From: Actinomycetes bacterium
GTDB lineage: Bacteria > Actinomycetota > Actinomycetes > Actinomycetales > Dermabacteraceae
Assembly: GCA_023389045.1 (NCBI GenBank)
Contig: JAEWEZ010000161.1
Location: forward strand, 1-23,884
DNA length: 23,884 nt
Direction of reading: 5' to 3'
Below, in pieces: positions 1 to 6,790 of this stretch. Position 1 is the stretch's first letter, and every line of letters starts with the position of its first letter. A program made the translations under genes and the position numbers. The notes beneath the pieces are model-generated. The model made no database searches, was not told the origin of the DNA, and saw only the letters and a list, made by a program, of their open reading frames with translations.

Positions 1-138
1 GCCTCCGATGGCGGCACCGGCATGATGCACGAGGGTGTTCACGTGGATGATCCGACAGTCTTCACCCGTGAATGGTTCTCGTGGTCTAACTCCATGTTCT
101 GCGAACTCGCCATGGATCTCGCGGGGATCCACCGGTGA
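1..138 (+). CDS. GH125-type alpha-mannosidase, C-terminal fragment
   Basis: Partial gene: the window opens inside it and only the last 45 codons are present, read in frame 1 to a TGA at 136-138. The visible peptide contains GTGMMHEGVHVDD, then FTREWFSWSNSMFCEL. This resembles the conserved C-terminal part of glycoside hydrolase family 125 (metal-independent exo-alpha-1,6-mannosidases), which has a G-MHE-DDP-FTR-WFAWAN-LFGEL pattern. Family members remove alpha-linked mannose from glycans and are usually cytoplasmic. The final codons overlap the GTG start of the next gene by four bases (GTGA), so the two are probably co-transcribed and translationally coupled. The active-site region lies outside the window, so activity cannot be judged. 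The family call rests on a short but distinctive segment. Confidence 0.72.
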   Translation, partial: ASDGGTGMMHEGVHVDDPTVFTREWFSWSNSMFCELAMDLAGIHR

Positions 139-656
139 GCAGCCTCCCCGCCCCGTATGCGGAGCGTGAATCCGTCAGGTCACTGCGGGTTGTCGAGGCA
201 CCCGCGGTGCCGACGGTGGTCGCGCGCCGCGAAGACTTCCCCATGTATGAGCTCTCCTCCCTGATGGAGGCCGTGTTCTCGCATCTCGCGCAGGCTCTCG
301 AGGAGCAGGGGCTCACCGTGATCGGGCCGGCGTTCGCCCTGCATCATCGCTGGCCCGTGGATACGGCGGATCTGGAGGTGGGATTTCCGGTCGCCGGGGA
401 ACTCGCCGAAGAGCTGGAGCTACCGAGCGGGGTACGGGTTCAGATGTCGCAGCTTCCGGCGGGGCGGGTGGCGCAGGTGAGTCACTGCGGCGCCTACGGT
501 GGGCTCGCGGACGCCTGGGGCGCCTTCGCTGCAGCGGTGGGCGAGCAGGGTGAGCAGATGACGTTCCCCTTCTGGGAAATGTACGTGACTGCTCCCGGGC
601 CCGACGTGGACCCCGATCAGCAGCGCACGGATCTTTTTAGTGCCCTAGAGCACTAA
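135..656 (+). CDS. GyrI-like / AraC-type effector-binding domain protein
   Basis: A 173-residue protein starting at GTG 135, whose start overlaps the stop of the upstream mannosidase gene (GTGA). It looks like a stand-alone GyrI-like small-molecule-binding fold, the effector domain found at the C-terminus of some AraC and MerR regulators. Residues 18-35 (VVEAPAVPTVVARREDF) match the typical first strand. An acidic/hydrophobic helix follows at about 38-58. The strand FPVAGEL and the late QVSHCGAYGGLADAWGAF segment are also typical, as is the closing FPFWEMYVT. No DNA-binding domain, signal peptide or membrane segment is visible, so it is not a complete transcription factor. Stand-alone members can bind or hydrolyse small toxic or drug-like molecules, but no ligand can be named here. 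Coupling to a glycosidase gene gives only weak functional context. Confidence 0.75.
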   Translation: MSSLPAPYAERESVRSLRVVEAPAVPTVVARREDFPMYELSSLMEAVFSHLAQALEEQGLTVIGPAFALHHRWPVDTADLEVGFPVAGELAEELELPSGVRVQMSQLPAGRVAQVSHCGAYGGLADAWGAFAAAVGEQGEQMTFPFWEMYVTAPGPDVDPDQQRTDLFSALEH

Positions 657-663
657 GAGAAGA

Positions 664-687
664 CCTCGCTCACTATTCATCGCGAGG
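664..687. promoter_or_regulatory. Short inverted repeat upstream of acyltransferase gene
   Basis: CCTCGC at 664-669 and GCGAGG at 682-687 form a perfect 6-bp inverted repeat around a 12-nt loop. It sits 8 bp after the GyrI-like stop codon and overlaps the likely -35 region of the next promoter. It could be a weak terminator, though no T-run follows, or an operator. The sequence does not decide between these. Confidence 0.3.
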
Positions 688-704
688 GCAGTGGTGGATA
701 GAGT
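676..704 (+). promoter_or_regulatory. Candidate promoter for acyltransferase gene, leaderless
   Basis: TTCATC at 676-681 and TAGAGT at 699-704 are separated by 17 bp, and the GTG start lies six bases after the -10 element. Transcription would therefore begin at or within a base of the start codon, giving a leaderless mRNA. This agrees with the absence of a Shine-Dalgarno sequence. Confidence 0.55.
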
Positions 705-710
705 GATGCC

Positions 711-1841
711 GTGCGCCCACAGGTAACTACGGCAGGCTCCCCGAACCATTCCACCCGGAGAGATTCTCGACTGGATGCAGTTCGCGGAATCGCCATTACA
801 GGCGTTGTTCTTCAGCATGTTATCCGCGGTCTCGTGGGAGCGGGCCTACTCAGTTCAATAAGCCTTCTCAGCGTTTTTAACGAGCGTTACCTCTACCTCG
901 TTTTGCTGCCTCTTTTTGTTTTTGTCAACGGACTACTCATTTCGCGCTCCGTTGAACGCAAAGGAACCAAGCACTACCTCTGGGAACGGCTCACGGATCT
1001 CTGTTGGGTGTACCTCCTGTGGACTTTCCTGCAGGGCGGCACAGAGGTTCTGACGAGCCCTTTCAAAAATGTTCCAACGCAGTGGCATGAGGTATTCGCC
1101 ATCTGGGCGCCGCGAGCACAGCTCTGGTATTTGCCCTACCTCATGGTCGCCACTGTCCTTCTAGTACTGATCCGGCCCTGGCGGGGCGGGGCACGTCTCT
1201 GGATTGGAATCATCTGCGGCGCCCTGATCTCCTATGCAGGCTGGGGCCACGATGGGACGACGGTTCTTACTCGAGGCATGTCGCTGATGGTTTTCATCAT
1301 CATCGGTGCAACGTGGGGCGCTCATCGAACCTTCCGGATGTGGGATTCCGCCTCCAACGCTCTTCTTCTGCTCCTGGGATCAGCCGGATCGGTCGCGGCG
1401 GTCTTTATCGGTTTTACCGCTGCCTCAACCATGCCTACCGCCAATCTGCCCTTGGGGTGGGACCCACTGGGGATCTTCCTCGGCTTTGCGGGAGCAATGG
1501 CAGGAATTATTGGCCTCAGTTCTCTCGTTATCCTTATCTGTCGCTTCTCGGATCACTTGAAGGATTTCTTCGCCTATCTCGGACGGCACTCCATGGCGAT
1601 TTATCTGGGCCATATCACGTCCATGGCTGCAGTGCGCATCCTTCTTGCACGAGTGGGAATTGAGAACGTGACTATCCATATTCTGGCGGGAACCATGATC
1701 GGCGGGCTGGCATGTCTGATGATCGTGTGGCTTGCCCGCCCCATGCCCTGGCTGCTCGCTGCACCCGCATGGCTCAAGCCGCGTCGTTCCTTCGATCCCC
1801 AGCGCACTGGCGTTCAGCACGCCGCACAGCCGACGCCATAG
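711..1841 (+). CDS. Acyltransferase family 3 membrane protein
   Basis: A 376-residue polytopic membrane protein of the acyltransferase-3 type (the OafA/WecH/fucose O-acetylase group). These proteins move acetyl or other acyl groups onto sugars of cell-surface polysaccharides or lipids. The N-terminal RLDAVRGIAITGVVLQHV (residues 20-37) carries the family's R-D-RG-H pattern, with H36 the likely catalytic histidine in the first membrane segment. About ten hydrophobic segments follow. The C-terminal YLGRHSMAIYLGHI is the usual late-helix signature of this family. The GTG start is supported by a -10 element six bases upstream. The gene is visibly richer in A/T than its neighbours (runs such as TTTTTGTTTTTG near 908-920, frequent ATT/TTT codons), which suggests horizontal acquisition. 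It converges on dnaX with a gap of only 19 bp. The substrate is unknown. Confidence 0.85.
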   Translation: MRPQVTTAGSPNHSTRRDSRLDAVRGIAITGVVLQHVIRGLVGAGLLSSISLLSVFNERYLYLVLLPLFVFVNGLLISRSVERKGTKHYLWERLTDLCWVYLLWTFLQGGTEVLTSPFKNVPTQWHEVFAIWAPRAQLWYLPYLMVATVLLVLIRPWRGGARLWIGIICGALISYAGWGHDGTTVLTRGMSLMVFIIIGATWGAHRTFRMWDSASNALLLLLGSAGSVAAVFIGFTAASTMPTANLPLGWDPLGIFLGFAGAMAGIIGLSSLVILICRFSDHLKDFFAYLGRHSMAIYLGHITSMAAVRILLARVGIENVTIHILAGTMIGGLACLMIVWLARPMPWLLAAPAWLKPRRSFDPQRTGVQHAAQPTP

Positions 1842-1860
1842 GTTCGGCTCAGCTCTCAGG

Positions 1861-4800
1861 TCACCGACCGGTTTCGTCGATCACTTCCAGCACGGTGCCG
1901 CCGAGGACGGTTTCGATCACCTCGCGACCCGTGCGACGGGTGTACTCGGCGTCTTCGTCATCACGGGAGGCACCGCCGGTCGGATCGTCATCATCCGGCC
2001 CCGACGCATCCTGCACGTTCTGCTGGCCGCGCCCAAAGCGGTTCCCCTGCCGACGGCGTGCCTCGAGGGAGGCGTGGGCTGCTTCGCGGGCGAGCGCGGC
2101 ACCGCTGAGCGGGGCGGCGGGCTCGGCCGACGGCGGCTTAGCCACGGCGCCCCAACTGTCATCAGCGGACACGGCCTCAATCTCGGCAAGATCCGGTCCC
2201 TGCTCCTGGGCGGGAGCACCCGGTTCCAGGTCTCGCTCCGTGTCTGCGGTCTGAGCGCCTTCATTCGTTCCCTGGGCCGACGGGGCTGGAGAGTCCGTTG
2301 AGGGCATCGCCTCAGGTGTAGGCCCGCTTTCCTCAGCTGTAGCCCCGTGACCAGCCGGAATCGAGTGCACCACGCGGCCGTCAGCGATCGCGCGGCGCAG
2401 CGCAGCCTGACCATAGGTGCGCGGCTCACCTGCGGGGAGGCTGTCGCGCCCCTCGTCCTGTACTTCGAGCGGCGGGCCATCTACCCGAGCGGGCGTCGGC
2501 TCCTTCTGTTCATTCTTCGCCGGTGCCGACTGCCGGGCCGTGTTCGGCCCAGCCGCCTCATGCAGACGGGTGCCCTCAGAAGCAGAGGCCCGCGGCGCAA
2601 CTGAGGAAGCGGGACGCTGGCGCTCCCGCACTCCCCAAATGTCTTCCTCCGGTGGCGGCGGGTCGCCGTAGGGATCCTCCGGTTCGGGATAGTCCTCCGG
2701 CGGCGGTCCGTCATACCCGCCCGTGAAGGTTCCCGACGGAGAATGCGAGGCCCCCGCGCGATGCGCTTCCGCATCCTGCCGCTCTCGGGCCTGCTCAGCC
2801 TGGCGGTTCATCCGCTCGGCGAGCGCCGCAGCACGACCGCCCTCCTCAGGCGAGGCGCTGCGTTCCTGCCGATTCTGCGGGCCCCATTCCTGGGCCTGTG
2901 CCTGCCCGTTCGGGCGGTTCTGTCCCATCGATCCGTTTGGTGTATCGGGTCGGCCTCGCATCGGGCCACCGGGGCCGCTCACGCCGCCAGGGCCGCCGGG
3001 GCCGCTCGCGCCGCCAGGCCCACCGGGGCCTCCGCTCTGTCCACCACCCTGCCCAGGGTCATCCCCAACAACAGCCTCGATGTTCATGTCGGCGCGCATA
3101 ATGCGGCGCACGGCATCGGCAAGGTTCTGCGCAGCCGTTCCGCGGTGGAAAGCGGTCACGAGACCCTCCGTGCGGAAACCAAGCACGATGGTCTGCCCGC
3201 GCACCGCGAGGACCTGCGAGTTTGTTGCGATTAAAACGTGGCTGGCACGGCGGATTTTCTGCAGTTCATCCAAGATGGCCGACCAGTGGCCGAGCACGTC
3301 CTCCCGCCCCGGTCCACCTGCGCCCGCCGGCGCCTCCTCACGAACCGGGGCTGCACTTGCCCCCTGAGCGCCTGCCGCCTCAGTGGCAGCAGCGCCCTGC
3401 GGCGCCGGCTGCTCTCCACGCGCTTGTTCTCCACGCGGCTGGTCCGCCGGGCGCAGCTCTGCCGACGACGGCGCAAACTGCTGCGGCCCATCCATCTGCC
3501 GAGGCACATCCGCCTGCTGGGGCGCTCGCACCTGCTGCGGAGCGCCGGGCTGCTGCCGCACGTCGTCCTGCCACTGCTGTTCCCGCGGCGCGGGCTCTGG
3601 CTGCGGCTCCGGCCGCTGCATTCGCGCCCGATCGGGGCGTTCCGTCTGACCACCACGTGCACGACGGGAGGCCTCCGCGCGTTCGGCCGCGATCCGTCGG
3701 GCCTCTTCGCGTGCCCCGCCGGCGCCGGCCGGAACAGAACCCCCGGCACCCGCCGGCGCCCCGGCCCGCGCCGGAGCACCTTCCTGCGGCGCCCCACCCG
3801 ACTGCGGAGCGGCAGCGCCGTGACGCGCAAGCCCTCCACTCATCCGCTCATCGCGAAGCACGAGCCGCGCAGCGAGTAGTTCCAGATGCAAACGCGGTGA
3901 GGTCGCGCCGCTCATGGTCGAGAGGGTCTCGTGCACCAGATCGCCGCAAAGGGAGAGCTCAGCCGGGGCAATCGCAGCCGCCTGCTCCCGCATCGCCGCG
4001 AGATCCTCGGCTGGAATCTGCGGGAGGAGATCCTCGGCGCGGTCCGGCACCGCGGCCAGCACGATGAGATCGCGCAGGCGTTCAAGCAGGTCTTCCACAA
4101 AGCGACGCGGTTCATGCCCGGTGGCGAGCACCTGCTCCGTCACGGCATACAGAGCGGCGGCATCCCGCTGCGCGATGGCCTGCACGGCCCGATCCAGCAG
4201 CGTGGTGTCGGTAAAGCCAAGCAGGGCGATCGCTGTGGCGTAGTCCAGGCCGTTCTCCCCTGCCCCGGCCATGAGCTGGTCGAGAACCGAGAGCGAATCA
4301 CGCGCCGAGCCACCGCCCGCCCGAACCACCAGCGGAAGCACGCCGTCGCCCACGGCAACACCCTCGACATCGCACACTTCCTGCAGGTACGGCGTAAGCA
4401 CCTGCGGGGGGATCAGACGGAAGGGGTAGTGGTGGGTGCGCGAGCGGATCGTGCCGATGACCTTGTCAGGCTCGGTAGTCGCAAAGACGAACTTCACGTG
4501 CTCGGGCGGTTCCTCGACCAGTTTGAGCAGCGCATTGAATCCCGCCGAGGTGACCATATGGGCTTCGTCGATGATGAACACCTTGTAGCGGTCACGCGCC
4601 GGGGCGAAAGTGGCGCGTTCGCGCAGTTCGCGGGCGTCATCCACACCGCCGTGGCTTGCAGCGTCGATCTCGACCACATCGAGGCTCCCCGGGCCGCCGC
4701 GGGCCAGGTCACGGCAGGAATCGCACTGGCCGCACGGGGTATCCGTCGGCCCTTCAGCGCAGTTCAGGCAGCGCGCCAGGATGCGCGCCGAGGTGGTTTT

Positions 4801-4947
4801 GCCACAGCCGCGCGGTCCAGAGAACAGGTAGGCGTGCCCCACTCGCCCTGCGCGCAGGGCGCGACGCAGCGGCGTGGTGACGTGGTCCTGGCCGATCACC
4901 TCGGCAAAGGACTCGGGGCGGTAACGACGATACAGAGCGGTGGCCAC
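1861..4947 (-). CDS. dnaX: DNA polymerase III subunit gamma/tau
   Basis: A 1028-residue clamp-loader ATPase that loads the sliding clamp and organises the replisome. The N-terminus (ALYRRYRPESFAEVIGQ) is classic DnaX. Walker A is GPRGCGKTT (44-52), zinc-binding cysteines are C63, C72, C75 and C78, and Walker B is VFIIDEAH with D129-E130. The arginine-finger motif is in GTIRSRTHHYPF. After the AAA+ and collar domains comes a long linker rich in Pro, Gln, Gly and Ala, then a conserved segment (EDVLGHWSAILDELQKIRRASH) resembling the tau-side C-terminal domain. A roughly 400-residue low-complexity region with Gly-Pro-Gly-Gly repeats follows, ending in GREVIETVLGGTVLEV, a terminal peptide typical of actinobacterial DnaX. 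The start is GTG, six bases after a TAGCCT -10 element, so translation is probably leaderless. I saw no slippery A-run that would produce a short gamma form. Confidence 0.97.
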   Translation of the reverse strand: MATALYRRYRPESFAEVIGQDHVTTPLRRALRAGRVGHAYLFSGPRGCGKTTSARILARCLNCAEGPTDTPCGQCDSCRDLARGGPGSLDVVEIDAASHGGVDDARELRERATFAPARDRYKVFIIDEAHMVTSAGFNALLKLVEEPPEHVKFVFATTEPDKVIGTIRSRTHHYPFRLIPPQVLTPYLQEVCDVEGVAVGDGVLPLVVRAGGGSARDSLSVLDQLMAGAGENGLDYATAIALLGFTDTTLLDRAVQAIAQRDAAALYAVTEQVLATGHEPRRFVEDLLERLRDLIVLAAVPDRAEDLLPQIPAEDLAAMREQAAAIAPAELSLCGDLVHETLSTMSGATSPRLHLELLAARLVLRDERMSGGLARHGAAAPQSGGAPQEGAPARAGAPAGAGGSVPAGAGGAREEARRIAAERAEASRRARGGQTERPDRARMQRPEPQPEPAPREQQWQDDVRQQPGAPQQVRAPQQADVPRQMDGPQQFAPSSAELRPADQPRGEQARGEQPAPQGAAATEAAGAQGASAAPVREEAPAGAGGPGREDVLGHWSAILDELQKIRRASHVLIATNSQVLAVRGQTIVLGFRTEGLVTAFHRGTAAQNLADAVRRIMRADMNIEAVVGDDPGQGGGQSGGPGGPGGASGPGGPGGVSGPGGPMRGRPDTPNGSMGQNRPNGQAQAQEWGPQNRQERSASPEEGGRAAALAERMNRQAEQARERQDAEAHRAGASHSPSGTFTGGYDGPPPEDYPEPEDPYGDPPPPEEDIWGVRERQRPASSVAPRASASEGTRLHEAAGPNTARQSAPAKNEQKEPTPARVDGPPLEVQDEGRDSLPAGEPRTYGQAALRRAIADGRVVHSIPAGHGATAEESGPTPEAMPSTDSPAPSAQGTNEGAQTADTERDLEPGAPAQEQGPDLAEIEAVSADDSWGAVAKPPSAEPAAPLSGAALAREAAHASLEARRRQGNRFGRGQQNVQDASGPDDDDPTGGASRDDEDAEYTRRTGREVIETVLGGTVLEVIDETGR

Positions 4948-4953
4948 GACCCC

Positions 4954-4959
4954 AGGCTA
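4954..4959 (-). promoter_or_regulatory. -10 element of dnaX, leaderless
   Basis: On the minus strand TAGCCT lies six bases before the GTG start of dnaX and no Shine-Dalgarno sequence is present. The -35 region (around CTTATT) is poor. The layout matches several other genes in this window. Confidence 0.45.
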
Positions 4960-5163
4960 GTTCAGGCCCCTGACGAATAAGCCGCCGTCCACCGCAGGTG
5001 TCCTCCACAATGCCTTCTTGGGCCCGGCTCTTCGCGCCTTTTCTGCATCCGGCCTCCTCCCCCGGCCGCTTCACCGCCCTTTTCACCCGGCCCGCTCGAT
5101 CAACCTCTGGACCGGCCCCTTCACCGGCTTCGTCACCGGTCACGCCGAAGGCCTGTCGGCTCG
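4960..5163. other. Intergenic region between dnaX and the small membrane gene
   Basis: About 200 bp with no convincing gene. It is rich in CCGG-type words and contains short ACCGG repeats near 5110-5145. I see no tRNA, no obvious terminator with a T-run, and no second SRP-type RNA. An open frame crossing it on the minus strand runs into dnaX in another phase and is a shadow. Confidence 0.5.
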
Positions 5164-5415
5164 TCACTCGGCACGAGACGTCGAGCCCTCGCCCTCTGCG
5201 TCCTCCCCGGACTTCTCAGCCGGTTCGCGCTCGGCCTGCTCACTCTCAGCCGGCTCGCTCTCCCCCTCGGCACCCAGAGTTTCCTTCCGTGCCTTCTCGA
5301 GCAGACGCCCCCGTCGGCGCACGGTCCCGAGGGTCCCCCAGAAGACCAACACGACCACCAGCACAGGGAACGCAATATCAACCACCCAAGCCGGAACCCA
5401 GCCCCCCCAGCGCAT
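5164..5415 (-). CDS. Small single-pass membrane protein with charged tail
   Basis: I do not recognise this protein. The product has one strong membrane segment (VVDIAFPVLVVVLVFWGTL), a basic RRRGR patch just after it that should stay in the cytoplasm, and a highly charged Glu/Ser/Ala-rich tail ending in TSRAE. Two starts are possible: ATG at 5415 (83 residues, overlapping the upstream gene by 38 bp) or GTG at 5385, which overlaps the upstream TGA. Neither has a good Shine-Dalgarno sequence. The overlap implies translational coupling with the upstream membrane protein, and the two may work as a pair. Function unknown. Confidence 0.6.
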   Translation of the reverse strand: MRWGGWVPAWVVDIAFPVLVVVLVFWGTLGTVRRRGRLLEKARKETLGAEGESEPAESEQAEREPAEKSGEDAEGEGSTSRAE

Positions 5416-6133
5416 CGAGAAGACCACCGAGGAAACGCCCGATCGGATCCAACAGCCAACTGAGCGCTCCCAGCAGCGAGGCCACCGCATCACTGATCGG
5501 CCTCAGAAGGGAACCGATCCACTCCACCGGAGGACGGGCCGCCTCCTCCACCTTCTTCTCCACCGGATCGAGCACACCCGCGAGCAGCGCCCCAAGCCCG
5601 AGCAGCGGCAGCAGATACCGCGCAGACTCTCGGAGGGCCGCGGCCATAGCGAAACGTCGCGGCTGCGCGACTCGACGCTCTTCACGGATGGCAGAAAGGC
5701 TGCCGTCCTCGGGGATGAGCGGCTGGGGAGTGGCAAAACCCGGTCCGGTGAGATCAGCCTCCCCAGCCCCGAAAAAGCCGATACTGCGTGCGGTGATGGT
5801 GGCGGTACGCATACGGGAATCCCCGCCGGAAGGCTCCCACAGCTGCACTTCCCGGCAGCGCAGACCAGAGACAACAAATGCGGGACGCACGAGGGAGACG
5901 TGATCGGCTGTCTCCTCCTCGGGGTGGTACACAAACCCGTCGATCATCAGGCGCGGAACGCGAGTACGGAAGATCCCGTGCCGAACCTTCACCTCATACC
6001 GCCGATCGCGGAGGCGTCCCCGGTAGGTCACGATCCGCCGTTCCTCGGCGCCAGCGCCATCCGGGGCGGCCGGCTTCTGTGTAGAAACCCGGCGGCCCTG
6101 AGGCGCAGCGGATGCGGGGGAAGAATCGGACAT
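5378..6133 (-). CDS. Unrecognised membrane-anchored protein
   Basis: A 251-residue protein I cannot assign. The chosen start is ATG 6133 (MSDSSPASAAPQGRR), because upstream in-frame sequence is arginine/proline-rich and looks non-coding. Residues 1-33 are a disordered Ala/Pro-rich leader. Residues 34-135 look like a soluble beta-rich domain (EERRIVTYRGRLRDRRYEVKV, GIFRTRVPRLMIDGFVYHP). Residues 172-188 (RYLLPLLGLGALLAGVL) form one membrane segment, followed by a charged stretch (DPVEKKVEEAARP). The tail (203-251) has hydrophobic/amphipathic turns spaced by DPIG and GG pairs. No export signal is seen. It overlaps the small membrane gene downstream, so the two probably form an operon. No Shine-Dalgarno sequence precedes the start. 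Confidence 0.65.
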   Translation of the reverse strand: MSDSSPASAAPQGRRVSTQKPAAPDGAGAEERRIVTYRGRLRDRRYEVKVRHGIFRTRVPRLMIDGFVYHPEEETADHVSLVRPAFVVSGLRCREVQLWEPSGGDSRMRTATITARSIGFFGAGEADLTGPGFATPQPLIPEDGSLSAIREERRVAQPRRFAMAAALRESARYLLPLLGLGALLAGVLDPVEKKVEEAARPPVEWIGSLLRPISDAVASLLGALSWLLDPIGRFLGGLLDALGGLGSGLGG

Positions 6134-6166
6134 GGATACATGGTGGCGGAGAACGCAGGCCGTTCC

Positions 6167-6203
6167 CATCCGCCCAGGGGTGAGGCGCATCCGCCCAGAG
6201 GTG
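6167..6203. repeat. 16-bp direct repeat, 21-bp spacing
   Basis: CATCCGCCCAGRGGTG occurs at 6167-6182 and 6188-6203, with one difference. The 21-bp period puts both copies on the same face of the helix. It lies about 35-70 bp upstream of the start of the unrecognised membrane protein gene, a position suited to a regulator site. Confidence 0.55.
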
Positions 6204-6239
6204 GGGGTCGGGGCGCGGCAAACGGCACCTTTGGAGGAT

Positions 6240-6285
6240 CGGGAAGCGCGGAGCTGACGGGGCGGGAAGCGCGGAGCCGACGGGG
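6240..6285. repeat. 23-bp tandem duplication
   Basis: The unit beginning CGGGAAGCGCGGAGC and ending GACGGGG is present twice without a gap (6240-6262 and 6263-6285), with one T/C difference. It lies between the ffs terminator and the membrane protein gene. Function unknown; it may be simple slippage. Confidence 0.6.
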
Positions 6286-6357
6286 CTGGGCCGGCGATCC
6301 GCAGATCGCGGCACCTCCGCGGGCATCTCACGGCGCAGGTAGAACCACACACGAGAG

Positions 6358-6367
6358 ACAAAAAACG
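6358..6367 (-). terminator. T-run ending the SRP RNA
   Basis: Six consecutive T residues on the minus strand (A6360-A6365 on plus) follow two bases after the closing helix of the SRP RNA. Together with the GC-rich terminal stem this is a good intrinsic terminator and fixes the strand of the RNA. Confidence 0.7.
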
Positions 6368-6453
6368 ACCCCTCGCGCACCTGCCAGAGCCCGCCTGCCC
6401 TTGCTGCCGTCAAGCCCTGGGGGAGTTCAGCGAGATGACACCGCACGAGGGGT
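6368..6453 (-). ncRNA. ffs: Bacterial small SRP RNA (4.5S-type)
   Basis: Read on the minus strand, the region folds as one long hairpin. The ends ACCCCUCG (6453-6446) and CGAGGGGU (6375-6368) pair perfectly. The body contains the SRP core: CUCGCUGAACUCCCCCAGG, the apical loop, then GGCAGCAAGGGCAGGCGGG and CUCUGGCAGGUG. The CAGG / AGCAAGG asymmetric internal loops that bind the M-domain of Ffh are intact. The RNA would deliver nascent membrane and secreted proteins to the membrane together with Ffh and FtsY. The apical loop reads GCU-UGAC-GGC rather than the usual GCC-GGAA-GGC. Length is about 86-90 nt. A TACACT -10 element lies about 8 bp upstream and a T6 run directly downstream. The exact 5' end is uncertain by a few bases. 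Confidence 0.93.
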
Positions 6454-6461
6454 CAACGTCG

Positions 6462-6467
6462 AGTGTA
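6462..6467 (-). promoter_or_regulatory. -10 element for ffs
   Basis: TACACT on the minus strand sits 8 bp before the first paired base of the SRP RNA. It matches the -10 consensus in its key positions. The -35 region (TCGTTC about 17 bp further up) is weak. Confidence 0.5.
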
Positions 6468-6593
6468 GCGGCAGTACCACTGAAGAACGAGTCCGGGGAG
6501 TGTGACGTGATGGGTTTCCCCCTGTACCGCATTCCTCTCGCACCACGCCCCAGCCCCTGTCTTCGATCACGGAACACTCCCTTGCATCACGCC

Positions 6594-6637
6594 TGGTCAC
6601 CGCATCTCCCGACACAGCCACACTGACCACTTGGTCA
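6594..6637. promoter_or_regulatory. TGGTCA-type inverted repeat upstream of symporter gene
   Basis: TGACCA at 6624-6629 and TGGTCA at 6632-6637 form a perfect 6-2-6 inverted repeat, and a further TGGTCA half-site lies at 6594-6599. It stands about 155 bp upstream of the symporter ATG and about 50 bp upstream of a possible -10 (TACCGT, 6689-6694). The form suits a dimeric repressor or activator; the protein is unknown. Confidence 0.4.
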
Positions 6638-6790
6638 CGGACAGGCAACGTTCAGCCGGAGAGGTCTCAGACAGGCGACCACCTGGGGTACCGTTCCCGC
6701 TACGCCGTGACCCGCATCACCCTGAGCGGAAATCGGATCCCTTTCCCCCGCTCCCCGGAGCCCCTCCCTGACCCCACGAGGAGCCGCACG

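Noticed and set aside
4960..5163. tRNA-Ser or SRP RNA next to dnaX, as in some actinobacteria
   Set aside because: No tRNA T-loop or acceptor pairing could be found, and the SRP RNA is clearly at 6368-6453 instead.
6435..6626. A 63-codon plus-strand frame upstream of the symporter
   Set aside because: It starts inside the SRP RNA gene, has no ribosome-binding site and no protein-like pattern.
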